Assembly: GCA_900752095.1 (NCBI GenBank)
Contig: CAADUD010000120.1
Location: 1-10,347 of the forward strand
Reading direction: 5' to 3'
Length of the DNA: 10,347 nt
Source: Clostridia bacterium
Lineage (GTDB): Bacteria; Bacillota; Clostridia; TANB77; CAG-508
Below the pieces are notes generated by a model. That model had not been told where the DNA came from, did not search any database, and saw only the letters and a list, made by a program, of their open reading frames with translations. Below are positions 1 through 6,771 of the stretch, in pieces (the stretch's first letter is position 1; the number at the start of each line of letters is the position of its first letter). Position numbers and translations under genes: made by a program.

Positions 1-249
1 TAAATCATCTACTGTTACACTATCATCTAATGCTCTATTGAGTGACCAATTGATTCCTACGATTCCTATTCTATCTTTATAACTTGCTATGATTTGTTGC
101 TCTTTTGCTTCATTAGCTATGTGAATAATTCCTCCATCTCCTATGACTGTTTGAATTGTAATTCCTGCTAAAATAAGTATTACTACTATAGCCACAACTA
201 ATGCTATCAAACTAATACCTTGCTTATTTTTGTTTACCATTCCTTCCAT
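1..249 (-). CDS. Prepilin-like protein, 3' end beyond the window
   Basis: The frame is open from an ATG at 249 to the window edge (83 codons), so only the N-terminus is visible. It has a short basic leader (MEGMVNKNKQG), then ISLIALVVAIVV and a hydrophobic stretch to about residue 32. This is the class III signal pattern cut by prepilin peptidase after G11, leaving a protein anchored in the membrane or assembled into a filament. Mature position 5, normally Glu, is Ala16. An AGAGAGG ribosome site lies about 13 nt upstream of 249; an in-frame ATG at 240 is the alternative start. The gene begins 33 bp after the stop of the similar gene 283-1569, so the two are probably co-transcribed paralogues. 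The C-terminal domain, and so the function, cannot be seen. Confidence 0.8.
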   Translation of the reverse strand, partial: MEGMVNKNKQGISLIALVVAIVVILILAGITIQTVIGDGGIIHIANEAKEQQIIASYKDRIGIVGINWSLNRALDDSVTVDDL

Positions 250-282
250 ATTTGACTTATTACCTCTCTTTTTTATATATTG

Positions 283-1569
283 TTATAAGTTAATATATAG
301 TGTTGCTCGTGAACCATTAACCCCGTCATTATCAGATGCTATATCATTTGCACGATTAGATACCGGTGTTCCGCTTCCTGATTTATCACAATAGCCTCCT
401 CTATATACTCTATATTTAGCCCCATATGCTTCTATAGTCCAATCTCTAACATTTCCTGCCATATCATATATATTGTTTACTGCATAATCATCATTTGAAC
501 CTGTTGCAATTGCTCTATTTCCATTTGTTCCTTTATAGTTACCTTTATTGGTGCTATCATAAGTATAGGTCCTCTTTTCTACATTTCCACTATTATACAT
601 CCATTTCAATGTCATATCCCATTGACATCCCCATAGCATTGTACTAGTTACATTATGATTGGCAGCTAATGTCTTATTTAATTGATATTGTTTATACCAT
701 GTTTGACCACTTATATCAGTATTATTTTTTACTACTAATGCTTTTGTTTTACTTAAGTTTCCTGTTTCATATCTTCCTATATAAAATCCTCCATACTTTG
801 CTACACTTTCTAACATATGATAGAATTCTATTTCTAACTGTTTTTTTAATTCTGTTTGTGTAATTATTCCCACATCATAGGAAGGTAAAGCTTCATCTGT
901 ATCGACTTCTGTTACAACATCTGGTTCTCGATTATTTATTTGGTCCGTAATTCTCATAATTCCCACATTTTCTGTCCAATTTAATGGAGTTATTCCTGAT
1001 TCTGAAAAACTATACAATTTTCCCCATATTTTTCCGTTACTGTCTATCCCATACATTTCTTCCATATTTTCAACAGGAACCCATACAAATTGATTTCTTG
1101 TTGTTTTAGCTGTATCTTTATTAACATCGTTTACTTCTTCTTCTCCTTCGTATATTACAAATCCATTTTCTACTGTATTTTCTCCAGTCACTTTTGAAGC
1201 TGAATATCCTTTTGGAATAGGAATTGTCATGGATATGCTGTCTGCACTTTTTACCGCAGTTACATTTTCATTGCTTTCTCCATCCCATTTTTGAGGTAAT
1301 TCTGGTTTTGATGGTATATTCTCTTTGTTATCTAATTCATTTAGTATATTTTCTATATAATCTGTTACACTATTAATTTGCTCTTGATCATTGATAACCG
1401 CTTGATTTGTTTTCTCTGCTGCTTCTCTGGCTGTTGCTATAATTCCTTTTTCACTAAATAACAAACTTACTGTTATTCCTGCTAATATAAGTAATACTAC
1501 TATGGTTACAACCAGTGCAATTAAAGTAATTCCTTGTTCTGTTTTCTTTTCAAAATTTTCTAGTTTCAT
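283..1569 (-). CDS. Prepilin-like N-terminus fused to FGE/C-type-lectin-like domain
   Basis: 428 aa. Residues 1-13 form a charged leader ending in Gly13, followed by ITLIALVVTIVVLLILAGIT, a class III (prepilin-type) signal and membrane helix; the usual Glu5 of the mature protein is Ala18. A helical, acidic linker follows (about 45-95). Residues 160-428 resemble the formylglycine-generating enzyme/sulfatase-modifying family: FVWVPV (161-166), GGFYIGRYETG (260-270), NIYDMAGNVRDWT (366-378), YRVYRGGYC (386-394) and a terminal GSRATLYI (419-426). The paired active-site cysteines of true FGE are not evident, so this is probably a binding or display fold and not an enzyme. An AAGGAGAG ribosome site lies about 11 nt before the ATG. 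The next pilin-like gene starts 33 bp downstream. Role inferred: surface-exposed filament subunit or membrane-anchored binding protein. Confidence 0.85.
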   Translation of the reverse strand: MKLENFEKKTEQGITLIALVVTIVVLLILAGITVSLLFSEKGIIATAREAAEKTNQAVINDQEQINSVTDYIENILNELDNKENIPSKPELPQKWDGESNENVTAVKSADSISMTIPIPKGYSASKVTGENTVENGFVIYEGEEEVNDVNKDTAKTTRNQFVWVPVENMEEMYGIDSNGKIWGKLYSFSESGITPLNWTENVGIMRITDQINNREPDVVTEVDTDEALPSYDVGIITQTELKKQLEIEFYHMLESVAKYGGFYIGRYETGNLSKTKALVVKNNTDISGQTWYKQYQLNKTLAANHNVTSTMLWGCQWDMTLKWMYNSGNVEKRTYTYDSTNKGNYKGTNGNRAIATGSNDDYAVNNIYDMAGNVRDWTIEAYGAKYRVYRGGYCDKSGSGTPVSNRANDIASDNDGVNGSRATLYINL

Positions 1570-1626
1570 ATCTATTTTTCTCTCCTTTTTCCATTTTTTA
1601 TATTACACTTTCAGACACAAAATTAA

Positions 1627-1658
1627 GATGAATTGTGCCTTTTTAGGCATAATCCATC
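1627..1658. promoter_or_regulatory. Leader hairpin, attenuator-like
   Basis: Two 14-nt arms (1627-1640 and 1645-1658) around a 4-nt loop pair at every position except one A-C mismatch and one G-U wobble. On the minus strand the hairpin is followed by TTAATTTT, a modest U-tract, and lies 58 bp before the pilin-like gene start and downstream of its likely promoter. It could terminate or attenuate transcription into the pilin genes. No gene reads into it from the plus side. Confidence 0.5.
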
Positions 1659-1702
1659 TTTTCTATTTTGATATTTTATATATAATTTTGATACAACAAA
1701 TA

Positions 1703-1722
1703 AAACTAAATTTTCTTTAGTT
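1703..1722. repeat. Small inverted repeat in pilin leader
   Basis: AACTAAA and TTTAGTT pair as a 7-bp AT-rich stem with a 5-6 nt loop, and nearby CAAC/GTTG could extend it. It sits between the AG tract and the attenuator-like hairpin in the predicted leader RNA. It may be part of alternative folding, but by itself it is weak in DNA this AT-rich. Confidence 0.3.
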
Positions 1723-1728
1723 GTTGGC

Positions 1729-1785
1729 TTAAATGTTAGCTCTCTCTCTCTCTCTCTCTCTTACTGTTTCAACACTTTCAAACAT
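1729..1785 (-). CDS. Putative leader peptide containing an AG dinucleotide tract
   Basis: The ATG at 1785 is preceded by AAAGGAG (1797-1803) with 11-nt spacing, and about 45 bp upstream lies the predicted promoter, which is a normal arrangement for a gene start. In the sequence as given the reading is MFESVETVRERERERANI, then TAA (18 aa). The Arg-Glu repeats come from (AG)11. With one more AG unit the frame stays open to a TAA at 1623-1625, giving 54 aa. No homology is recognised. It could be a real regulatory leader peptide, a phase-variable small gene caught in its short frame, or a chance ORF. Confidence 0.3.
   Translation of the reverse strand: MFESVETVRERERERANI
1740..1761. repeat. (CT)11/(AG)11 dinucleotide tract
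   Basis: Twenty-two uninterrupted bases of alternating C and T on the plus strand. Such tracts change length by slipped-strand mispairing. It lies inside the predicted leader RNA of the pilin-like operon and within the short ORF 1729-1785, so unit changes would shift that frame. Confidence 0.95.
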
Positions 1786-1829
1786 TTTACTTTTTTCTCC
1801 TTTGTTTTATTTTTCTTTTTTCTGCCTTC

Positions 1830-1858
1830 ATTATACCAGTATCTTTTTTACTTTTCAA
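1830..1858 (-). promoter_or_regulatory. Sigma-A-type promoter for pilin-like operon
   Basis: Reading the minus strand: TTGAAA (1858-1853), 17-nt spacer, TATAAT (1835-1830), with an extended TG one base before the -10. Transcription would begin near 1823, giving a leader of about 250 nt before the pilin start at 1569. It is divergent from the promoter at 1979-2007. Confidence 0.7.
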
Positions 1859-1978
1859 GTATTTTTTATTTCAATCTCAAATTTTTCTTCCAGTTAAATA
1901 AAAGTTAGTACTTGTAATTAAAACTTATTTTTAAAGTTGAGTCATGTTTAATTATCTCGAATTTTTCTTATTAGTTCA

Positions 1979-2007
1979 TTGTAAATTATTTTTAAAAATG
2001 ATATAAT
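1979..2007 (+). promoter_or_regulatory. Sigma-A-type promoter for dnaD-like/dnaI operon
   Basis: TTGTAA (1979-1984), 17-nt spacer, TATAAT (2002-2007), with an extended -10 TG at 1999-2000. A GGAGG ribosome site at 2027-2031 sits 7 nt before the ATG at 2039, so the untranslated leader is short (about 25 nt). Confidence 0.75.
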
Positions 2008-2038
2008 TTGACAAAATAAAACAGTTGGAGGAATTCCT

Positions 2039-3007
2039 ATGAAATTAGAACAAAATGAGTTATTACCTATGTTTTCTAATACTACTATACCAGATATCTT
2101 TTTTACACAATATTTGCCAGAAGCAAATGGGGATTTTTTAAAGGTATATTTGTATATTTTATTTCTTTCTAAATATGATAAAGATATTAAAATAAATGAT
2201 TTATGTAAAAAATTAGGTCTTTCTCTAAAAGTGATTCAAGATGCTATGAAATATTGGGAAGAGCAAGGAGTTATTACAAAAAAAAATACAGGTTTTGTGT
2301 TTAATAATTTACAAGAATTAGAATTACATAACCTATATAAACCTAAAGCAGCTCTTTCTGCAGAACAAATTCAAAAATCTGCTGAAAGCCAAAAACGTGC
2401 TAAAACCATTGAATATATTAATAATAAATTCTTCTCTGGTTTAATGCCAACTACTTGGTATCCTGATATTGAGTTATGGTTTAAGAAATATAATTTTGAT
2501 GATGAAGTTATGATTGCTTTATTTGAATATTGTTTTGATAAATCTGCTCTTCATAGGAATTATATGCAAGCTGTTGCAGATGCTTGGTCAAAAAATAACA
2601 TTAAAACTTTTAATGATTTAGACCAATATTATGAAAAACAAGAAAAATTGAACAAAGTTGCTAATAATATTGTTAAAAAATTGGGATTTGGTAGACAACT
2701 TTCTCAATATGAGTATGCTTATGTGGAAAAATGGATAGTTGATTTCGGGTATTCTTTTGATATAATTGAAATTGCTTTAAAGAAAACTACTTCCAAGGTT
2801 AACCCAAGTTTTGATTATATTGATAAATTATTAACAGATTGGCATGATAGAGGATTTAAGACATCGGATCAAATACAAAAATTTTTATCAGAAATGAAGC
2901 AAAAAACGAAAGATATTAAACAATTAGAAAAACAAACCGGATATCAAAAATATGATCAGAGAACTTATGATAATTTGAATTCTTTATATGCAAATAAGAG
3001 AGCTTAA
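2039..3007 (+). CDS. DnaD-domain replication initiation protein
   Basis: 322 aa. Residues about 30-90 look like a winged-helix N-terminal domain (DFLKVYLYILFLSKY, then KINDLCKKLGLSLKVIQDAMKYWEEQGVI). Two DnaD/DnaB_2-type helical domains follow: about 125-200, and about 208-275, the latter with the family's Y-x3-I-x3-W-like pattern in FDYIDKLLTDWHDRGFKT. This tandem arrangement recalls Bacillus DnaB/DnaD, which remodel origin DNA and help recruit the helicase loader. The tail (280-322) is Lys/Gln-rich and probably flexible, perhaps DNA-binding. The start is set by GGAGG 7 nt upstream and a near-consensus promoter. The next gene is a DnaI-type loader in the same orientation, 66 bp away, supporting a primosome role. 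Whether it is the functional equivalent of DnaB or DnaD cannot be decided from sequence alone. Confidence 0.88.
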   Translation: MKLEQNELLPMFSNTTIPDIFFTQYLPEANGDFLKVYLYILFLSKYDKDIKINDLCKKLGLSLKVIQDAMKYWEEQGVITKKNTGFVFNNLQELELHNLYKPKAALSAEQIQKSAESQKRAKTIEYINNKFFSGLMPTTWYPDIELWFKKYNFDDEVMIALFEYCFDKSALHRNYMQAVADAWSKNNIKTFNDLDQYYEKQEKLNKVANNIVKKLGFGRQLSQYEYAYVEKWIVDFGYSFDIIEIALKKTTSKVNPSFDYIDKLLTDWHDRGFKTSDQIQKFLSEMKQKTKDIKQLEKQTGYQKYDQRTYDNLNSLYANKRA

Positions 3008-3025
3008 ATCTATACTCTAAAAAGA

Positions 3026-3063
3026 AAGGAGAAATAATCTAATTATTTTAAAAATTAGATTAT
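3026..3063 (+). promoter_or_regulatory. Ribosome site followed by perfect 11-bp hairpin
   Basis: AAGGAG (3026-3031) is 42 nt from the TTG start at 3074, too far for normal initiation. Between them ATAATCTAATT (3034-3044) and AATTAGATTAT (3053-3063) form a perfect stem with an 8-nt loop. Folding removes 30 nt and brings the effective spacing to about 12 nt. The stem is followed by seven T residues (3069-3075), so a weak attenuator or terminator is an alternative reading; it has only one G-C pair. Confidence 0.55.
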
Positions 3064-3073
3064 CAATATTTTT

Positions 3074-4069
3074 TTGAATAATACTACTTTAAAAAATTTA
3101 TTAATTGAATATGATAAAAAGAAAATTAGGGCTGAAGAAATGGCTCAAAGGGAAAAGCAAAAAATTTATGATGAATTTCCGGCTCTTTCTGAAATTGATC
3201 ACAAATTAAGTAGTTTAGCTTTATCTACTATGAAAGAATTAACTCTTAATCAGAATGAAAAACTACTAAAAGATTTTAACCAAAAGATAGAAGAACTAAA
3301 AAAAGAAAAAGAAAAAATATTAGCTTCTATTGGTGATAGAGCACAATTAATGCAGCCACAATATGAATGTAAAAAATGTAAAGATACAGGTTATATTTTA
3401 GATGGAAATAGTACTAAAATGTGTAATTGTCTTACACAAAAAATTTATGATATAGAATATAATAAATCTAATATTCATAATTTGGAAAAACAGAACTTTA
3501 AAAATTTTAATATAAATTTATATTCTACTAAAATAGATTCTCAAAAATATGAGTCCGATATATCTCCTAGAGAAAATATGGAATTAATTTTAAAAATTTG
3601 TAAAGATTTTATTCAATATTTTGGCGATGTAGAAGAAAAAAATTTATTATTTACGGGAAAAACAGGATTGGGTAAAACTTTTCTATCTAGCTGTATTGCC
3701 AACGAATTATTAAAACAAGGAAAAACAGTTTTATACCAAACTGCTTCCGTTATGTTAGATACCATTATTGGTTATCGCTTTGGAAAGCCAAATATTTCAT
3801 CAGATATTTATGACCATTTATTAAATGTAGATTTATTAATTATTGATGATTTGGGCACAGAAGGTGTAAATAATATGAAATTAGTAGAATTATTTAATAT
3901 TATCAATAGCAGGTTATTAAATACTCACAAATCTACAAAGACCATTATTTCTACTAATTTAAGTTTGCAGTCTTTATTTGAAACTTATGATGAAAGAATT
4001 GTTTCAAGATTAGTAGGAAATTATCATATTTGTTATTTTTTTGGAGAAGATATCCGTTTTATACAATAG
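3074..4069 (+). CDS. dnaI: DnaI/DnaC-type replicative helicase loader ATPase
   Basis: 331 aa AAA+ protein. The N-terminal region (1-95) is helical and charged, probably coiled coil, the part that binds the replicative helicase in DnaI. A zinc-binding knot follows: C99-x2-C102 and C117-x-C119. The ATPase core has Walker A GKTGLGKT (195-202), Walker B LLIIDD (254-259), sensor STN (293-295), a likely arginine finger in RIVSRL (R312) and the C-terminal FFGEDIR typical of the family. It should load the DnaB-family helicase with the upstream DnaD-domain protein, with which it forms an operon. The TTG start is chosen because an in-frame TAG at 3056 blocks extension, the next ATG (3140) lacks a good ribosome site and would cut into the conserved N-terminus, and AAGGAG can be brought near TTG by a hairpin. 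Confidence 0.9.
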   Translation: MNNTTLKNLLIEYDKKKIRAEEMAQREKQKIYDEFPALSEIDHKLSSLALSTMKELTLNQNEKLLKDFNQKIEELKKEKEKILASIGDRAQLMQPQYECKKCKDTGYILDGNSTKMCNCLTQKIYDIEYNKSNIHNLEKQNFKNFNINLYSTKIDSQKYESDISPRENMELILKICKDFIQYFGDVEEKNLLFTGKTGLGKTFLSSCIANELLKQGKTVLYQTASVMLDTIIGYRFGKPNISSDIYDHLLNVDLLIIDDLGTEGVNNMKLVELFNIINSRLLNTHKSTKTIISTNLSLQSLFETYDERIVSRLVGNYHICYFFGEDIRFIQ

Positions 4070-4081
4070 AAAAAATACTTC

Positions 4082-4102
4082 AAAATAAATAAATTTATTT
4101 TT
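4082..4102 (+). terminator. Weak AT-only hairpin after dnaI
   Basis: AAAATAAAT and ATTTATTTT flank two bases and are followed by further T residues, 12 bp after the dnaI stop. It contains no G-C pair in the stem, so it would be a poor terminator on its own; the long inverted repeat just downstream is a stronger barrier. Confidence 0.25.
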
Positions 4103-4105
4103 ATA

Positions 4106-4246
4106 AAAGTATCAGAACTGTTTTGCAAGATTTTTAAAGACTTGCGTGAGCGACCATTGTGACAGCTGTTCGAGTCGATTACGCCTAGTTACAGCTGTCC
4201 AAAAGGGAAAGGTTTTAAAAATTAAGAAAGACAGTTCTGATACTTT
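4106..4246. repeat. 141-bp structured element with terminal inverted repeats
   Basis: The ends are a perfect 16-bp inverted repeat, AAAGTATCAGAACTGT (4106-4121) and its complement (4231-4246). Nested inside are ATTTTTAAA (4130-4138) with its complement (4214-4222), and GACAGCTGT (4161-4169) with ACAGCTGTC (4191-4199). A further pair crosses the last one: GCGTGAGCGAC (4144-4154) with GTCGATTACGC (4174-4184), 10 of 11 positions pairing counting one G-U. The centre is clearly more GC-rich than its surroundings. It fills the gap between convergent dnaI and gyrA. It may be a MITE-like non-autonomous element, a structured RNA, or an elaborate bidirectional terminator. A clean target-site duplication is not evident; TTATA flanks both sides but with an extra base on the right. 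Confidence 0.7.
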
Positions 4247-4277
4247 ATTATATATTATTTTTTTCTATAGTATATTA

Positions 4278-6734
4278 TTATTCTTCTCCATTTTCTTCTG
4301 GTCTAATAGTTTCTATGCTAACAACTTTTCCTTCATTTGTTCTCATTAGGGTTACACCTTGTGTTGATCTTCCAAGAACACTAATATCTTTTACTTTCAA
4401 TCTAATAATGGTTCCGTTATCTGTAATTAACATTACATCTTCATCATCTGTTGCAATACGAATACCTACTAATTTTCCAGTTTTAGGTGTAATTTTGTAA
4501 GTAATTACTCCTTTTCCTCCTCTTGTCTGTACTCTATATTCTTCTAATTCTGTTCTTTTTCCAAAACCATTTTCTGTTATAGCAAGTAATGTAGCATTTT
4601 TATTTCCTTCTATAATAGATTCCATACCAATTACACAATCATCTTCGTCTAATCTAATTCCAATTACACCTTGAGCTGTTCTTCCCATCGGTCTTACATC
4701 TTTTTCACTAAAGGTAATACAAGAACCTTGTTCTGTAACTAATACAACATTATCCTGCCCATCTGTTAATCGAACATCAATTAGTTCATCATCTTCTCTT
4801 AATGTAATAGAAAGTAATCCATTTTTTCTGTTACTATCAAATTCATTTAATGGCGTTTTTTTAATAAATCCTCTTTTAGTTCCCATTAGCAAATATTTTC
4901 CATCTGCAAAATTACTAATAGGAATAACAGCTGATATTTTTTCTCCTGCATCTAATCTTAATAAATTAACAATTGCTGTTCCCTTTGCAGTTCTACCAGC
5001 TTCTGGAATTTCGTACCCTCTTAAGCGATATAGCTTTCCTTTATTACTAAAGAATAAAATTGTATCATGAGTAGAAGCTGTAAATATTTGTTTTACAAAG
5101 TCATCTTCTCTAGTAGCAAGCCCTGCAATTCCTTTTCCTCCACGTTTTTGACTTTTATAAGTATCTATTGGCATTCTTTTTACATAGCCAAAATGAGTTA
5201 AGGTAATTACGGTTTGCTCTTCTTTTACTAAATCTTCAATATCAATTTCGCCCTCTGCTGCTATTATTTTTGTTTTTCTTTCATCACCATATTTTTGTTG
5301 AATAGCTAATAATTCTTCTTTAATAATGTCAAATACTAATTTCTCACTTGCTAGAACTGCTCTTAAATGCTCGATTAATTTCATTAATTCATTATATTCT
5401 TCATCTATTTTTTCTCTTTGCAAACCAGATAAAGTTCTTAATCTCATGTCTAGTATTGCTTGTGCTTGAATTTCAGAAAGTTTAAATCTTTCCATTAATC
5501 TTTCTTTTGCATCATCATAAGAATTACGAATAATTTCAATTACTTCATCTATGTTATCTAAGGCAATTTTTAATCCTTCTAAAATGTGAGCCCTTGCTAA
5601 CGCCTTGTCTAAATCAAATTGCGTTCTACGAAGAATAACTGTTTTTCTATGGTCTATATAATAGTCTAAGCATTGTCTTAAAGTTAAAATTTTAGGTTCT
5701 CCATTTACTAACGCAAGCATAATAATTCCAAAAGTATCTTGCAATTGTGTATGTTTATATAACTGGTTCAAAATAACCTGAGCATTTACATCTCTTTTTA
5801 GTTCAATTACAATTCTTACTTTACATTCTCTATCTGATTCGTCTCTAATTTCAGAAATTCCTTCGATTCTTTTTTCTTTTACAAGAGTGGCAATATTTTC
5901 AATCAATTTTGCTTTATTTACTTGATATGGAAGAGAAGTTACAATAATTCTTTGTTTATTATTACTCATCTCTTCAATTTCACATTCTGCACGTACGGTA
6001 ATTTTTCCCCTACCTGTCGTATAAGCTTGTTTAATTCCTTCTATTCCTAAAATAATACCTTCTGTTGGAAAATCTGGTCCTTTAATCACTTCCATTAGTT
6101 GTTCATCTGTAACATCATCTTCATCAATAATTTTAATAATTCCATTAATAATTTCTGTTAAATTATGTGGTGGAATATTAGTTGCCATCCCTACTGCGAT
6201 ACCAGAAGAGCCATTAATTAATAAAGCTGGTATTTTAGAAGGAAGTACTGTTGGTTCTTGTAAACGGTCATCATAGTTAGGCATGAAGTCTACTGTATTC
6301 TTTTCTATATCTTCTAGCATGGTTTCTGCAATTTTAGCCATTCTTGCTTCTGTATACCTCATAGCTGCAGCACCATCACCATCAATAGAGCCAAAATTTC
6401 CATGCCCATCGATTAATGGGTATCTTTGCGTAAAATCTTGTGCTAAACGTACCATTGCATCATATACAGAAGAATCTCCATGTGGATGATATCTTCCTAA
6501 AACAGAACCTACTGTATTAGCACACTTTCTGTATGGTTTATCTGATGTAATTCCATCTTCGTACATAGCATATAAAATTCTTCTATGTACCGGTTTTAAA
6601 CCATCTCTTACATCTGGAAGAGCTCTTGATACAATAACGCTCATTGCATAATCGATATAGGCTGTGCGCATTTCTTTTTCAATGTCACGCTCTATTATTT
6701 TTCCGTCATTTCTTTTTTCGTCATTTGCTTCCAT
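4278..6734 (-). CDS. gyrA: DNA gyrase subunit A
   Basis: 818 aa, a normal length for GyrA. With GyrB (not in this window) it forms gyrase, which introduces negative supercoils using ATP. The N-terminal breakage-reunion domain begins RTAYIDYAMSVIVSRALPDVRDGLKPVHRR; the catalytic tyrosine is Y127 in AMRYTEARM. The quinolone-determining region reads HGDSSVYD with Ser88 and Asp92 at the E. coli 83/87 positions, the residues found in susceptible enzymes. The GyrA box QKRGGKG (529-535) at the start of the C-terminal beta-pinwheel marks gyrase and not topoisomerase IV; six blade-like repeats follow to a short acidic tail. AGAGGT lies 6 nt before the ATG and a consensus promoter is just upstream, so the gene appears to be transcribed alone and not with gyrB. 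It converges on dnaI. Confidence 0.98.
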   Translation of the reverse strand: MEANDEKRNDGKIIERDIEKEMRTAYIDYAMSVIVSRALPDVRDGLKPVHRRILYAMYEDGITSDKPYRKCANTVGSVLGRYHPHGDSSVYDAMVRLAQDFTQRYPLIDGHGNFGSIDGDGAAAMRYTEARMAKIAETMLEDIEKNTVDFMPNYDDRLQEPTVLPSKIPALLINGSSGIAVGMATNIPPHNLTEIINGIIKIIDEDDVTDEQLMEVIKGPDFPTEGIILGIEGIKQAYTTGRGKITVRAECEIEEMSNNKQRIIVTSLPYQVNKAKLIENIATLVKEKRIEGISEIRDESDRECKVRIVIELKRDVNAQVILNQLYKHTQLQDTFGIIMLALVNGEPKILTLRQCLDYYIDHRKTVILRRTQFDLDKALARAHILEGLKIALDNIDEVIEIIRNSYDDAKERLMERFKLSEIQAQAILDMRLRTLSGLQREKIDEEYNELMKLIEHLRAVLASEKLVFDIIKEELLAIQQKYGDERKTKIIAAEGEIDIEDLVKEEQTVITLTHFGYVKRMPIDTYKSQKRGGKGIAGLATREDDFVKQIFTASTHDTILFFSNKGKLYRLRGYEIPEAGRTAKGTAIVNLLRLDAGEKISAVIPISNFADGKYLLMGTKRGFIKKTPLNEFDSNRKNGLLSITLREDDELIDVRLTDGQDNVVLVTEQGSCITFSEKDVRPMGRTAQGVIGIRLDEDDCVIGMESIIEGNKNATLLAITENGFGKRTELEEYRVQTRGGKGVITYKITPKTGKLVGIRIATDDEDVMLITDNGTIIRLKVKDISVLGRSTQGVTLMRTNEGKVVSIETIRPEENGEE

Positions 6735-6771
6735 TTTTTTACCTCTTTTCTAGTCTTTTTCATACATTTGT

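Noticed and set aside
669..863. Plus-strand ORFs opposite the minus-strand genes (for example 669-863, 1502-1720, 4315-4500, 6283-6489, 7287-7487, 8870-9064, 9412-9636)
   Set aside because: All lie antisense to well-supported genes, lack ribosome sites, and are hydrophobic Phe/Leu/Ser-rich readings expected from the reverse of AT-rich coding DNA.
286..1569. Active formylglycine-generating enzyme
   Set aside because: The fold motifs are there, but the active-site cysteine pair is not evident and no sulfatase gene is nearby.
1570..1823. c-di-GMP riboswitch in the pilin leader
   Set aside because: I looked because such riboswitches control clostridial pili, but saw none of the conserved aptamer core sequences.
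3034..3075. Intrinsic terminator separating the dnaD-like and dnaI genes
   Set aside because: The stem has a single G-C pair, no promoter follows it before the dnaI start, and the dnaI ribosome site lies before the hairpin, so a strict terminator would leave dnaI unexpressed. A partial attenuator is not excluded.
4168..4176. TTCGAGTC, resembling a tRNA T-loop
   Set aside because: There is no matching T-stem, acceptor stem or anticodon arm around it; the bases are better explained by the other pairings of the element.
4106..4246. Integron attC site or complete insertion sequence
   Set aside because: No GTTRRRY/RYYYAAC core boxes and no transposase or integrase gene; the element is only 141 bp.
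4146..4349. 67-codon plus-strand ORF across the structured element
   Set aside because: It overlaps the inverted-repeat element and the end of gyrA, has no ribosome site, and shows no family features.
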